From Acidovorax sp. NCPPB 3576 (GTDB lineage Bacteria; Pseudomonadota; Gammaproteobacteria; Burkholderiales; Burkholderiaceae_C): a stretch of DNA of 64,000 nt. The DNA lies in assembly GCF_028473605.1 (NCBI RefSeq), contig NZ_CP097267.1:1728501-1792500 (forward strand), written 5' to 3'. The notes under the pieces were generated by a model, which was not told the DNA's origin, made no database searches, and saw only the letters and a program-made list of their open reading frames with translations. Of the stretch, positions 1-7,368 are shown piece after piece; position 1 is the first letter of the stretch, and the number at the start of each line of letters is the position of its first letter. The position numbers and the translations under genes were made by a program.

Positions 1-3
1 ACC

Positions 4-879
4 ATGTCCGCCTTGCTTTCCCCCACCGCCCAGCGAACCATCGTGAGGCGCACCCGCGGCCGTGGCCATGGTCCCATCACCCGGCTGATGAGCCCTGGCG
101 ATCTGGGCCAGGTGCTCAAGCCCTTCGTGTTTCTGGATCTGTTCCAGGGCGAATCGTCGTTTGCCGGTGGCATGCCCATTCACCCGCACTCGGGCCTGGC
201 CACCGTCACGGTGGTGACCGAGGGCGACTTTCGCTTCGACGACCCGGCTTCGGGCGAGGGCGAACTGGCCTATGGCGGCGTGGAGTGGATGCGCGCCGGG
301 GGCGGCGTGTGGCACGGCAAGGAGCTTTCGCCGGGTGCCTCGCCGCGCATCGCGGGTTTCCAGCTGTGGCTGGCCTTGCCGCCCGAACTGGAAAATGGCC
401 CGGTGGACAGCCAGTACATCGAGGCCAAGGCCATGCCCGCCAGCGGCCCGGTCACGGTGATCCTTGGCAAATACGCCGGCCTTCGCAGCCCGGTGCGGGC
501 GCCCGAGGGCGTTCACTACCTGCTCGTCACGCTGCAGCCCGGACAGGCATGGACGTATGCGCCGCCTGAGGGGCACGATGCGGCCTGGCTGGCGGTCAGC
601 CACGGGCAACTGGTCGGACCCAACGCGGTGGCCGCTGGCGAGATGGCGGTGTTCGATGCGTCCGGCACGATCGAACTGCAGGCCTCGCAGGAGCGCAGCG
701 CGGTGTTCGTGATCGGGTCCGCCGAGCCGCATCCACACGATCTGGTAACTGGCATGTATTCGGTGCACACCAGCCGGGCGGCCCTGGCGAAGGGCGAGGC
801 AAGCATCCAGGCGCTGGCCGAGCGCATGGCGCTGCAGCCCGCGGGGCAGCAGCGGCGCACGGCGGTGTTCAGCGGCTGA
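4..879 (+). CDS. Pirin family protein
   Basis: This 291-aa bicupin belongs to the pirin family, whose members bind a metal and act as quercetinases or as protein-interaction regulators. The N-terminal cupin shows the metal-ligand signatures HPHSGLATVT (about residues 54-63) and EWMRAGGGVWHGKE (about 94-107). These match the family pattern HPHRGxETVT and WMxAGxGIxHSE. A C-terminal pirin domain follows to about residue 280. The start is the ATG three bases into the window, so the promoter is not visible. The gene converges on the Crp-type regulator downstream. Family membership is clear, but the substrate cannot be read from sequence. Confidence 0.9.
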   Translation: MSALLSPTAQRTIVRRTRGRGHGPITRLMSPGDLGQVLKPFVFLDLFQGESSFAGGMPIHPHSGLATVTVVTEGDFRFDDPASGEGELAYGGVEWMRAGGGVWHGKELSPGASPRIAGFQLWLALPPELENGPVDSQYIEAKAMPASGPVTVILGKYAGLRSPVRAPEGVHYLLVTLQPGQAWTYAPPEGHDAAWLAVSHGQLVGPNAVAAGEMAVFDASGTIELQASQERSAVFVIGSAEPHPHDLVTGMYSVHTSRAALAKGEASIQALAERMALQPAGQQRRTAVFSG

Positions 880-935
880 TGTGATGGCGCAGCGCTTGGA
901 GTCCGTGTTGCTGGTGGCTGCAAGCGCGTGCCGGC

Positions 936-1652
936 TCAGCCCGCGCCGCCCACGCGTTGCAGCGCTTCCAGGTGCAGCAGTTCGATGCGCCGGTAGCGCA
1001 GGCCGATCAGCCCTTCCTGCGCCAGGGCGTTGAGTTCTTTCGACAGGGTCTGCCGCGTCACCCCGAGCATCATGGCCAGCGCCTCTTGCGGCACGGCCAC
1101 GCTGGGCCGCAGGGTGGCCGACTGGGTGGCGTCGCCGCGCGCCAGGGCCAGCAGGCGGTGCACCACGCGCACGCGCAGCCCGCGCAGGGTGGCGTCTTCC
1201 ATCATGCTGTACAGGCTCCGCACCCGCGAGGCGAGCAGGGTGGCCATGGCGTTGGCGAACACCGGGTCCGCCATCTGCGCGGCGAAGGCCGCGGGCGGCA
1301 CCACCAGCAGATCCACCCCAGTGAGCGCCGTGGCGTCGTGCGTGCGTGGCGAGCCGTCGATGAGCGTGATCTCGCCGAACCAGTTGCCCGGCTCCAGCAG
1401 CACCAGGATGGCCTCGCGCCCGTCGTCGCGCAGCGTGGAGATCTTGAGGGTGCCGGCCAGCAGGCCGTAGAAACCGCTGCCGGCCGCGCCCACCGGGTCG
1501 CCCTGGCGAAACGGCATGGTGCCGCGCTTCCAATGCACCAGCTCCGCCGCGCCCAGCAGCGCGCCGCGCTGCGCGGTAGGCAGGGCGGCGAACCAGGGGT
1601 TGCCTTCCATGGTGCGGCGGTGGGCGGTGGAGAGCGGGGGCTGTTGGGGCAT
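936..1652 (-). CDS. Crp/Fnr-family transcriptional regulator
   Basis: A cyclic-nucleotide-binding-like beta-roll (about residues 20-130) is followed by a Crp-type helix-turn-helix near the C-terminus, with VPQEALAMMLGVTRQTLSKE as the HTH core. There is no N-terminal cysteine cluster, so this is not an oxygen-sensing Fe-S FNR. The effector is unknown. I chose the ATG at 1652 (238 aa). The frame stays open to a TTG at 1682, and a further ATG lies at 1610; none has a good ribosome binding site. The gene is divergent from the HD-domain gene, and a dyad operator lies between them, so it probably controls that neighbour and perhaps itself. Confidence 0.88.
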   Translation of the reverse strand: MPQQPPLSTAHRRTMEGNPWFAALPTAQRGALLGAAELVHWKRGTMPFRQGDPVGAAGSGFYGLLAGTLKISTLRDDGREAILVLLEPGNWFGEITLIDGSPRTHDATALTGVDLLVVPPAAFAAQMADPVFANAMATLLASRVRSLYSMMEDATLRGLRVRVVHRLLALARGDATQSATLRPSVAVPQEALAMMLGVTRQTLSKELNALAQEGLIGLRYRRIELLHLEALQRVGGAG

Positions 1653-1689
1653 GCAGGGCCGGTCGCTGGGCGGGTAAACCAAGGGGTCG

Positions 1690-1735
1690 AACTGTCAATT
1701 ATTGGACAGTTGGCAGAACAGGGCGCGCCTACAGT
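1690..1735 (+). promoter_or_regulatory. Dyad operator and -10 element in Crp-type/HD intergenic region
   Basis: A perfect 7-bp inverted repeat, AACTGTC (1690-1696) and GACAGTT (1705-1711), has an 8-bp spacer, the usual size of a Crp/Fnr-family site. Its centre is 1700.5. A -10-like hexamer TACAGT lies at 1730-1735, which predicts a start near 1742, so the dyad would sit at about -41.5. That is the class II activator position for Crp/Fnr proteins. The HD gene starts at 1764 behind CGGAGACAAAACG. Binding by the adjacent regulator is inferred. Confidence 0.55.
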
Positions 1736-1763
1736 GGCCCGGTTCCCCCACGGAGACAAAACG

Positions 1764-2363
1764 ATGCAGACCCAAAAAAAGGCGACCTTCGTGCGCATGC
1801 AGGACAGCACGCGCGAAGACTGGCAGACGATTGGCGGCGAGTTCATGCAGTTCTCGCGCGGCCTGGCGGACCGGGTGGCGGCGCACCTGCGCATTCTGGA
1901 GGGCGACTACGGCGGCTTTCCGGTGGACCGCTACACGCATTCGCTGCAGACCGCCACCCGCGCGCTGCGCGATGGCCGCGACGAGGAGTACGTGGTGTGC
2001 GCGCTGCTGCACGACATTGGCGACACGCTGGGCTCGTTCAACCACCCCGACATCGCGGCCGCCATCCTGCAACCGTTCGTGAGCGAGGCCAACCACTGGA
2101 TGGTCAAGCACCACGGCATCTTCCAGGGCCACTATTTCTTTCACCACATCGGGCTGGACCGCGACCTGCGCGACCAGTTCGCGGGGCACCCGCACTACCA
2201 GCAGACGGCGGAGTTTTGCGAGCGCTACGACAACCCGGCGTTCGACCCGCATGCCGAGACGCTGCCGCTCGACGCCTTCATGCCGATGCTGCGGCGCGTG
2301 CTGGCCCAGCCGCGCCAGAGCCTCTACAAGGCGGCGCTGCAGCCGCAGCCCGCAGCGGCCTGA
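1764..2363 (+). CDS. HD-domain protein, possible diiron oxygenase type
   Basis: The true start is the ATG at 1764 behind a CGGAG ribosome binding site; the open frame extends far upstream antisense to the regulator and is not coding there. The 199-aa protein has one HD domain with candidate metal ligands H59, H83-D84, H94, H117 and D156, plus Y57 two residues before H59. This H...HD...H...H...D pattern fits HD hydrolases. It also resembles the mixed-valent diiron oxygenases (PhnZ, TmpB, myo-inositol oxygenase), where a Tyr caps the site. Annotation as a generic HD phosphohydrolase is equally defensible. The gene is divergent from the Crp-type regulator and precedes an aldolase and a carrier, which suggests a small catabolic module. 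Confidence 0.8.
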   Translation: MQTQKKATFVRMQDSTREDWQTIGGEFMQFSRGLADRVAAHLRILEGDYGGFPVDRYTHSLQTATRALRDGRDEEYVVCALLHDIGDTLGSFNHPDIAAAILQPFVSEANHWMVKHHGIFQGHYFFHHIGLDRDLRDQFAGHPHYQQTAEFCERYDNPAFDPHAETLPLDAFMPMLRRVLAQPRQSLYKAALQPQPAAA

Positions 2364-2370
2364 ACACCCG

Positions 2371-2414
2371 CCGTTTGCCCACCGTTTGCCCGCCGTTTGC
2401 CCGCCGTTTGCCCA
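2371..2414 (+). repeat. Four tandem 11-bp repeats
   Basis: Four head-to-tail copies of CCGTTTGCCC(A/G) run from 2371 to 2414 and differ only in the last base of the unit. They fill the gap between the HD gene stop and the ribosome binding site of the aldolase gene. The 11-bp period is close to one helical turn. Such arrays are prone to copy-number slippage and could alter spacing upstream of the aldolase. Confidence 0.9.
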
Positions 2415-2431
2415 CCACCCAGGAGCCTTGA

Positions 2432-2455
2432 ATGAATGCAGTCACCCCGTCCTAA
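2432..2455 (+). other. Natural aldolase start interrupted by in-frame TAA
   Basis: An AGGAG ribosome binding site (2421-2425) precedes ATG 2432. From it the frame reads MNAVTPS and then TAA at 2453-2455. The same frame continues after the stop as VRQLVSAEEWQL and runs unbroken into the class II aldolase. The stop therefore interrupts what looks like the native N-terminus at codon 8. It may be a real nonsense mutation, a sequencing error, or an upstream mini-ORF coupled to a TTG restart at 2489. Confidence 0.8.
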
Positions 2456-2488
2456 GTCCGGCAACTCGTCTCCGCCGAAGAGTGGCAG

Positions 2489-3199
2489 TTGCGCGTCGAT
2501 CTGGCCGCCTGCTACCGCCTGGTGGCCCTGCACGGCTGGAGCGACCTGGTGTTCACCCACATCAGCGCGCGGGTGCCGGGGCCGGAGCACCACTTTCTCA
2601 TCAACTCCTACGGCCTGATGTTCGACGAGATTACGGCGTCCAGCCTGGTCAAAGTGGATTCGCAGTGCAACAAGGTGATCGACTCGCCCCACCCGGTGAA
2701 CCCGGCGGGCTTCGTGATCCACAGCGCGGTGCATGCGGCGCGCGACGACATCCAGTGCGTGCTGCACACCCACACGCGGGCCGGCATCGCCGTGAGTGCG
2801 CAAAAGGACGGCGTGCTGCCCATCAGCCAGCAATCGACCTTCGTGCTGGCCTCGCTCGCCTACCACGACTACGAAGGCGTGGCGATCCGCGACGACGAGA
2901 AGACGCGCCTGCAGGCCGACCTGGGCCATGCCAACTTTCTCATGCTGCGCAACCACGGCCTGCTGACCTGCGGCAAGACGGTGGCGGATGCGTTCCTGGC
3001 CATGTACACGTTCGAATCCACCTGCCAGATCCAGATCGCGGCGCAGTCGGGCGGCGGGGAGCTGACGCGGGTGCACCCGCAGATCGTGGACGGCGTGGGC
3101 CATGCGATGAAGGTGCAGACGGGCGGCCTGGGCGGGCAGTTCGTCTGGCCTGCGCTGATCCGCAAGCTCGACCGCACCGACCCGGGCTACCGCGACTGA
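2489..3199 (+). CDS. Class II aldolase/adducin family protein (N-terminus interrupted)
   Basis: The 236-aa readable part covers nearly the whole class II aldolase/adducin fold. The metal-site motif HTHTRAG is at about residues 93-99 and the C-terminal NHGLLTCG is at about 155-162. Family members cleave or decarboxylate sugar phosphates or related hydroxy acids with a divalent metal. The original start appears to be ATG 2432, giving 255 codons, but codon 8 there is TAA. The only nearby restart is TTG 2489, with GAAGAG six bases upstream. About 19 residues are lost, so the product may be active, poorly expressed or dead. The carrier gene follows 13 bases after the stop. Confidence 0.75.
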   Translation: MRVDLAACYRLVALHGWSDLVFTHISARVPGPEHHFLINSYGLMFDEITASSLVKVDSQCNKVIDSPHPVNPAGFVIHSAVHAARDDIQCVLHTHTRAGIAVSAQKDGVLPISQQSTFVLASLAYHDYEGVAIRDDEKTRLQADLGHANFLMLRNHGLLTCGKTVADAFLAMYTFESTCQIQIAAQSGGGELTRVHPQIVDGVGHAMKVQTGGLGGQFVWPALIRKLDRTDPGYRD

Positions 3200-3212
3200 G
3201 CGCGCCGCCGCC

Positions 3213-4091
3213 ATGGACAGCACCCTCATCGTCACGCGTTTTCTGTTCGGCGCGCTGGCGCTCGTCATGTTCGGGCTCGGGCTCACCCTGCGGGTGGCCG
3301 ACTTCCGGCGGCTGCTGCAAAGCCCCAAGGCCGTGGGCATCGCGCTGGGCCTGCAGGTGATCGGCCTGCCGATCCTGTGCTACGCGATCATCCGCGCCTT
3401 CGGGCTGTCGCCCATGTTCGCCATCGGCCTCATGCTGCTGGCAGCGTCGCCGGGCGGCATCTCGGCCAATCTGTTTTCTCATTTGTTCGGCGGCAACGTG
3501 GCGATGAACATCTCGCTCACCGCGGTGAACACGCTGCTGTCCATCGTCACGCTGCCCATCATCGCCAATGCGGCCATCGCCCACTTCGCGCAGAGCGGGC
3601 AGGTGGTGCCGATCCAGACCGGCAAGCTCCTGGAGGTGATCGCCATCGTGCTGGTGCCGGTGGGGCTGGGCATGGCCGCGGCGGCGCGCTGGCCGGCGTT
3701 CGCGGCGCGCATGGAAAAGCCGGTGAAGATCTTCAGCGCGCTGGTGCTGGCGCTGGTGTCCATCCTGTCGATCGCCAAGGAGTGGAGTTCGATTGCCAGC
3801 ACCTTCGCCGAGATCGGGCCGGCGGTGCTGGTGTTCAATCTGGCGAGCCTGCTGTCCGGCTACTACCTGAGCCGCGCGGCCGGGCTGGACAAGCCGCTGG
3901 CCACGGCGGTGAGCTATGAGATCGGCATCCACAACTCGACGCTGGCCATCTTCATCGCATTGAGCGTGCTGGGCAGCTACACGCTGGCGCTGCCCGCGGC
4001 CATCTACTCGGTGCTGATGTACATCACGGCGCCGCTGTTCGGTTGGCTGCTGCTTCGCCGCCCGGCGCCTGCGGTGCCGGCTCCGAATTAG
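3213..4091 (+). CDS. Bile acid:sodium symporter (BASS/SBF) family transporter
   Basis: This 292-aa integral membrane protein has about nine to ten hydrophobic segments. The family motif region LAASPGGISANLFSHLFGGN lies around residues 77-96. Members of this family cotransport organic anions such as bile acids, pyruvate or pantoate with sodium. The start ATG 3213 lies 13 bases after the aldolase stop, so cotranscription with the aldolase is likely. The carrier may supply the substrate of the HD/aldolase module, but the substrate is unknown. Confidence 0.85.
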   Translation: MDSTLIVTRFLFGALALVMFGLGLTLRVADFRRLLQSPKAVGIALGLQVIGLPILCYAIIRAFGLSPMFAIGLMLLAASPGGISANLFSHLFGGNVAMNISLTAVNTLLSIVTLPIIANAAIAHFAQSGQVVPIQTGKLLEVIAIVLVPVGLGMAAAARWPAFAARMEKPVKIFSALVLALVSILSIAKEWSSIASTFAEIGPAVLVFNLASLLSGYYLSRAAGLDKPLATAVSYEIGIHNSTLAIFIALSVLGSYTLALPAAIYSVLMYITAPLFGWLLLRRPAPAVPAPN

Positions 4092-4110
4092 AGCGCCTGC
4101 GGTGCCGGCT
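4065..4110 (+). repeat. 18-bp direct repeat over the 3' end of the symporter gene
   Basis: GCGCCTGCGGTGCCGGCT occurs at 4065-4082, in the last codons of the symporter, and again at 4093-4110 just after its stop. The two copies are identical. This is a local duplication and the second copy lies outside the gene. Confidence 0.85.
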
Positions 4111-4146
4111 TCACTTTAGGACTTCCTGGAGGGCGGACTCCCGGTA

Positions 4147-4214
4147 GGGTGCCGGGGCGCACCCCCCCAGGAATCAGCCCCCGCGGGCCGCCGGCGCCGT
4201 GACGGCCGGCCCGC
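4147..4214. other. Two GC-rich hairpins between convergent genes
   Basis: GGGTGC (4147-4152) pairs with GCACCC (4159-4164), and GCGGGCCG (4183-4190) pairs with CGGCCCGC (4207-4214). They lie between the symporter and the chemoreceptor gene, which are transcribed toward each other. Neither has a T-tract, so they are weak candidates for transcription ends. Confidence 0.3.
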
Positions 4215-4227
4215 GCTGCGGGCCTGG

Positions 4228-5862
4228 TCAGGCGCGCAGCAGGCGGGTGGAAGGCCGTGGCGAGGCCTTGGGTGCCGGGGCAGGCGTGGGGTGGTGCTCG
4301 GCCGCCAGGGCAGCGGCTTCGCCCAGCTGGAACACGGCCAGTGCTTCGCGCAGCACGGCCACCTGAGACGCCATGGCCGACGTGGCGGCGCTGGCTTCTT
4401 CCACCATGGCGGCGTTCTGCTGCGTCATCTCGTCCATCTGCGAGACGGCGCGGTTCACCTCTTCGATGCCGGCCGTCTGCTCCACGTTGGCCGAGGCGAT
4501 GCCTTCCATCAGGCCCGAGATGCGGTGCACGGACTCGACCACTTCGCCCATGGTCTTGCCGGCTTTCTCGACCAGCTCGGAGCCGGTGTGGACCTCGTTG
4601 ACCGATTCGCTGATGAGCGTCTTGATTTCCTTGGCGGCCGCCGCGCTGCGCTGGGCCAGGCCACGCACTTCGGAGGCCACCACGGCGAAGCCCCGGCCCT
4701 GCTCGCCGGCGCGGGCGGCTTCGACCGCGGCGTTCAGCGCGAGGATGTTGGTCTGGAAGGCGATGCCGTCGATCACGCCGATGATCTCGTTGATCTTGCG
4801 CGAACTGGCGCTGATGGAGCGCATGGTCTCCACCACCTGGTTCACCACCTGGCCGCCCTGCACGGCGGTCTGGGCGGTGCTGGAGACGTACTGCGCGGCC
4901 TGGCGGGCGTTGTCGGCGTTCTGGCGCACGGTGGCGGTCAGCTCTTCCATGCTGGAGGCGGTCTGCTGCAGCGACGAGGCCTGCTGCTCGGTGCGGCGCG
5001 ACAGGTCGCCATTGCCCTGGGCGATCTCGCTGGCCGCATGGTCGATGGTGCTGGTGGCCTGCTGGATGCGGTGCAGGATGCTGGCGAGCCGGTCGCGCAT
5101 GAAGCCGATGGCGTACATCAGGCTTTGCTCGTCGCGGGCGCGCAGCGGGATCTCCGCCTGCAGGTCGCCGTCGGCCATGCGCATCGCGGCGCCGGCGGCG
5201 GCCCGCGGCTCGCCGCCCACGGAGCGTTCGATGTCGCGCACCACCAGCCCGGTGAGGGCCGAGATCACCAGCCCCAGCAGGGCGAGCAGCCCGATCGCGC
5301 GGTACAGCGAGGAGCGGTAGGCCTGTTCGATGTCATCGACATAGTCGCCGGCCACCAGGTCCCAGTTCCAGGGCTTGAAGCGCACCACGTAGCCGATCTT
5401 GGGGCTGGGCGTGTCGCTGCCCGGACGCGGCCACCAGTATTCGAGAAACCCGCGGCCCTGGGCGCCAGCGGCGGCGATGTTCACGTAGAGCAGGTTGCCC
5501 TTGGCATCCTTGAAGGCAATCATGTTCTTGCCGTTCAGCTCCGCCTTGATGGGGTGCATGGCCATGATGGAATCGGCGCCGATCACGGTGACGTAGCCGT
5601 CCTTGCCGTAGCGCTGCGAGGCGATGCGCGCCAGGGCGGCGGCGCGGGCCTCTTCCTGGCTCATCTTGCCGGCCTGGGCCTGCTTTTCGTAATCGCTGAT
5701 CACGGTCAGGGCCATGTCGGTGATGTCCGAGAGGGCCGATTGCCGTGCCTGGTACTGGATTTGCCGGGTCTGCCACGCGTTCACGAAGGTCAGCGCCAGA
5801 AGCCCCAGCAACGCGAGGACCAGCGGGAGCCAGAGCTTTTGCCGCAAGGTCAATTTTTTCAT
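4228..5862 (-). CDS. Methyl-accepting chemotaxis protein (single Cache)
   Basis: This is a 544-aa chemoreceptor. A TM segment at about residues 10-29 leads into a periplasmic single-Cache sensor (about 35-185; note RYGKDGYVTVIG and the NWDLVAGDYVDD end). A second TM (about 190-210), a HAMP domain and the MCP signalling coiled coil follow. The conserved hairpin tip reads EIIGVIDGIAFQTNILALNA. The Ala/Pro-rich C-terminus lacks a terminal receptor-methylase-binding pentapeptide. It signals through CheA/CheW to the flagellar motor. The ligand is unknown; single-Cache receptors often bind small carboxylates. Confidence 0.93.
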   Translation of the reverse strand: MKKLTLRQKLWLPLVLALLGLLALTFVNAWQTRQIQYQARQSALSDITDMALTVISDYEKQAQAGKMSQEEARAAALARIASQRYGKDGYVTVIGADSIMAMHPIKAELNGKNMIAFKDAKGNLLYVNIAAAGAQGRGFLEYWWPRPGSDTPSPKIGYVVRFKPWNWDLVAGDYVDDIEQAYRSSLYRAIGLLALLGLVISALTGLVVRDIERSVGGEPRAAAGAAMRMADGDLQAEIPLRARDEQSLMYAIGFMRDRLASILHRIQQATSTIDHAASEIAQGNGDLSRRTEQQASSLQQTASSMEELTATVRQNADNARQAAQYVSSTAQTAVQGGQVVNQVVETMRSISASSRKINEIIGVIDGIAFQTNILALNAAVEAARAGEQGRGFAVVASEVRGLAQRSAAAAKEIKTLISESVNEVHTGSELVEKAGKTMGEVVESVHRISGLMEGIASANVEQTAGIEEVNRAVSQMDEMTQQNAAMVEEASAATSAMASQVAVLREALAVFQLGEAAALAAEHHPTPAPAPKASPRPSTRLLRA

Positions 5863-5954
5863 GGAAGGGTCCTTTCAGCAGGGCGCACAGAGGCATTGAT
5901 ATGGATCGCAGTATGGCCGTGAAAACGCCTTCTCCGGCAGTCGGGTCAGCCCTT

Positions 5955-5980
5955 TTTGTCGGATGTTTGCAACGGCTTGA
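5955..5980 (-). promoter_or_regulatory. Possible sigma-28-like promoter for the chemoreceptor
   Basis: Read on the minus strand, TCAAG is followed 13 bases later by CCGACAAA, about 90 bases upstream of the chemoreceptor start. This resembles the flagellar sigma-28 pattern (TAAAG, about 15 bases, CCGATAA), but the spacer is two bases short. It is a weak match. Confidence 0.25.
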
Positions 5981-6027
5981 TACATATGCAAGTTACGTGC
6001 GCGATCCGCACCCGTGGTTTCTCAATA

Positions 6028-6054
6028 GCAGAAAAACGATGCCCGTTTTTCTGC
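6028..6054 (-). terminator. Hairpin terminator downstream of MFS gene
   Basis: GCAGAAAAACG (6028-6038) and CGTTTTTCTGC (6044-6054) form a perfect 11-bp stem with a 5-base loop. It begins 23 bases after the stop of the MFS gene on the minus strand. The T-run is inside the descending arm, a common form of intrinsic terminator in this group. Confidence 0.5.
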
Positions 6055-6077
6055 TTTCCGCACCGCGCAACGCCGAT

Positions 6078-7325
6078 TCAGTGGGTTGTCTCGCTGTCGG
6101 GGCTCAGTTCACGGCCCAGCGTTTCCGGCAAAGCCAGCGCCGCCAGAATCACCAACCCGTAACAAATGGCAGTGATCCATCCGATGGTCTGACCCAATGG
6201 CAGCGTGTTGCTCAGCGTGCCGACCAGGGCCGGGCAGATCGCGCCGATGGCGCGGCCGAAGTTGTAGCAAAAGCCCTGGCCCGAGCCCCGCACGTCGCTC
6301 GGAAACAGTTCCGACAAAAATGCGCCCATGCCCGAGAAGATGCCCGACAAAAAGAACCCCAGCGGAAACCCCAGCACCAGCATCCAGGCATCCGTGATGG
6401 GTATCTGCGTATAGGCCAGCACCAGCGCCATGCCCATGGTGGCGAACAGGATGAAGCAGCGGCGCCGCCCGATCACGTCCGACAGCCAGGCGCTGGTGAG
6501 GTAGCCCACGAACGAGCCCGCGATCAGCACCAGCAGGTAGGCGCTGGTGCCCAGCACGGACAGGTGCCGCTCGGTCTTGAGGAACGTCGGCAGCCAGGTG
6601 GTGACCGAGTAATAGGCGCCCTGCATGCCCGTGGCCAGAAGGCTGGCCAGCACCGTGGTGCGCAGCAGCGACGGGTGGAAGATGCGCAGGAAGCTGCCCT
6701 GCGTTCCACGGGCGCGCGCACGGGCCTGTGCCGCCAGGTACACCGGGGGCTCCTGGATGTTGCGGCGGATGTAGATGATGAGCACCGCGGGCAGGATGCC
6801 GATCCAGAACAGCACCTTCCAGGCGATCTCCGGCGGCAGCACCGAGTAAACGCCCCAGAACGCCAGCGCCGAAGCCGCCCAGCCCACGGCCCAGCTGCTT
6901 TGAACGAGTCCCGCCGCCTTGCCGCGGTTCTTGGCGGACATGGTTTCCGCGATCAGCACCGAACCCACCGCCCATTCGCCGCCGAAACCGAAGCCCTGCA
7001 TGGCCCGGGTGAAGAACAGCTGTCCGAACGATTCGGTGAAGCCGCTCAGGAAGGTGAACAGCGTGAACCACAGCACCGTCCACTGCAGCACCCGCACCCG
7101 GCCATAGCGGTCGGCCAGCACGCCCGCCGCCCAGCCCCCGATGGCGGAGGTGAGCAGGGCGCCGGTGGCGATGTACCCGGCTTGCGCCTTGGACATGTTC
7201 CATGCCACCAGCAGCGTGGGGATCAGGAAGGTGTAGATCATGTAGTCGAAGCCATCGACGCCATAGCCTGCGAAGGTGGCGGCCAGGGTGCGCCGCTCGG
7301 TGGGGGAGGTGTGCCGGAGCCACAT
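6078..7325 (-). CDS. MFS transporter (carboxylate-type)
   Basis: The 415-aa product has twelve predicted membrane segments and the MFS loop signature GVLADRYGRVRVLQW between TM2 and TM3. It has features of the sialate/aromatic acid symporter group, such as GGEWAVGSVLIAE in TM4. I chose ATG 7325 because the open frame upstream encodes residues with no membrane character that run into the spacer. The gene follows DUF1445 by 43 bases on the same strand, so the two are probably cotranscribed and the transporter may import the substrate of that enzyme. Substrate unknown. Confidence 0.85.
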   Translation of the reverse strand: MWLRHTSPTERRTLAATFAGYGVDGFDYMIYTFLIPTLLVAWNMSKAQAGYIATGALLTSAIGGWAAGVLADRYGRVRVLQWTVLWFTLFTFLSGFTESFGQLFFTRAMQGFGFGGEWAVGSVLIAETMSAKNRGKAAGLVQSSWAVGWAASALAFWGVYSVLPPEIAWKVLFWIGILPAVLIIYIRRNIQEPPVYLAAQARARARGTQGSFLRIFHPSLLRTTVLASLLATGMQGAYYSVTTWLPTFLKTERHLSVLGTSAYLLVLIAGSFVGYLTSAWLSDVIGRRRCFILFATMGMALVLAYTQIPITDAWMLVLGFPLGFFLSGIFSGMGAFLSELFPSDVRGSGQGFCYNFGRAIGAICPALVGTLSNTLPLGQTIGWITAICYGLVILAALALPETLGRELSPDSETTH

Positions 7326-7368
7326 GGTGAGAAGGTGCTTTCTTTGGAAGGTTTGGGGGGAGGCGGCT

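Noticed and set aside
936..1652. FNR-type oxygen sensor
   Set aside because: The N-terminus has no cysteine cluster for a 4Fe-4S centre.
957..1763. Upstream extension of the HD-domain frame to 957
   Set aside because: It runs antisense through the Crp-type regulator and the operator. The ATG at 1764 has a ribosome binding site and matches the protein's natural start.
4291..5922. A 543-codon plus-strand frame opposite the chemoreceptor
   Set aside because: It is low-complexity His/Gly/Ala sequence without motifs, while the minus-strand chemoreceptor is clear-cut.
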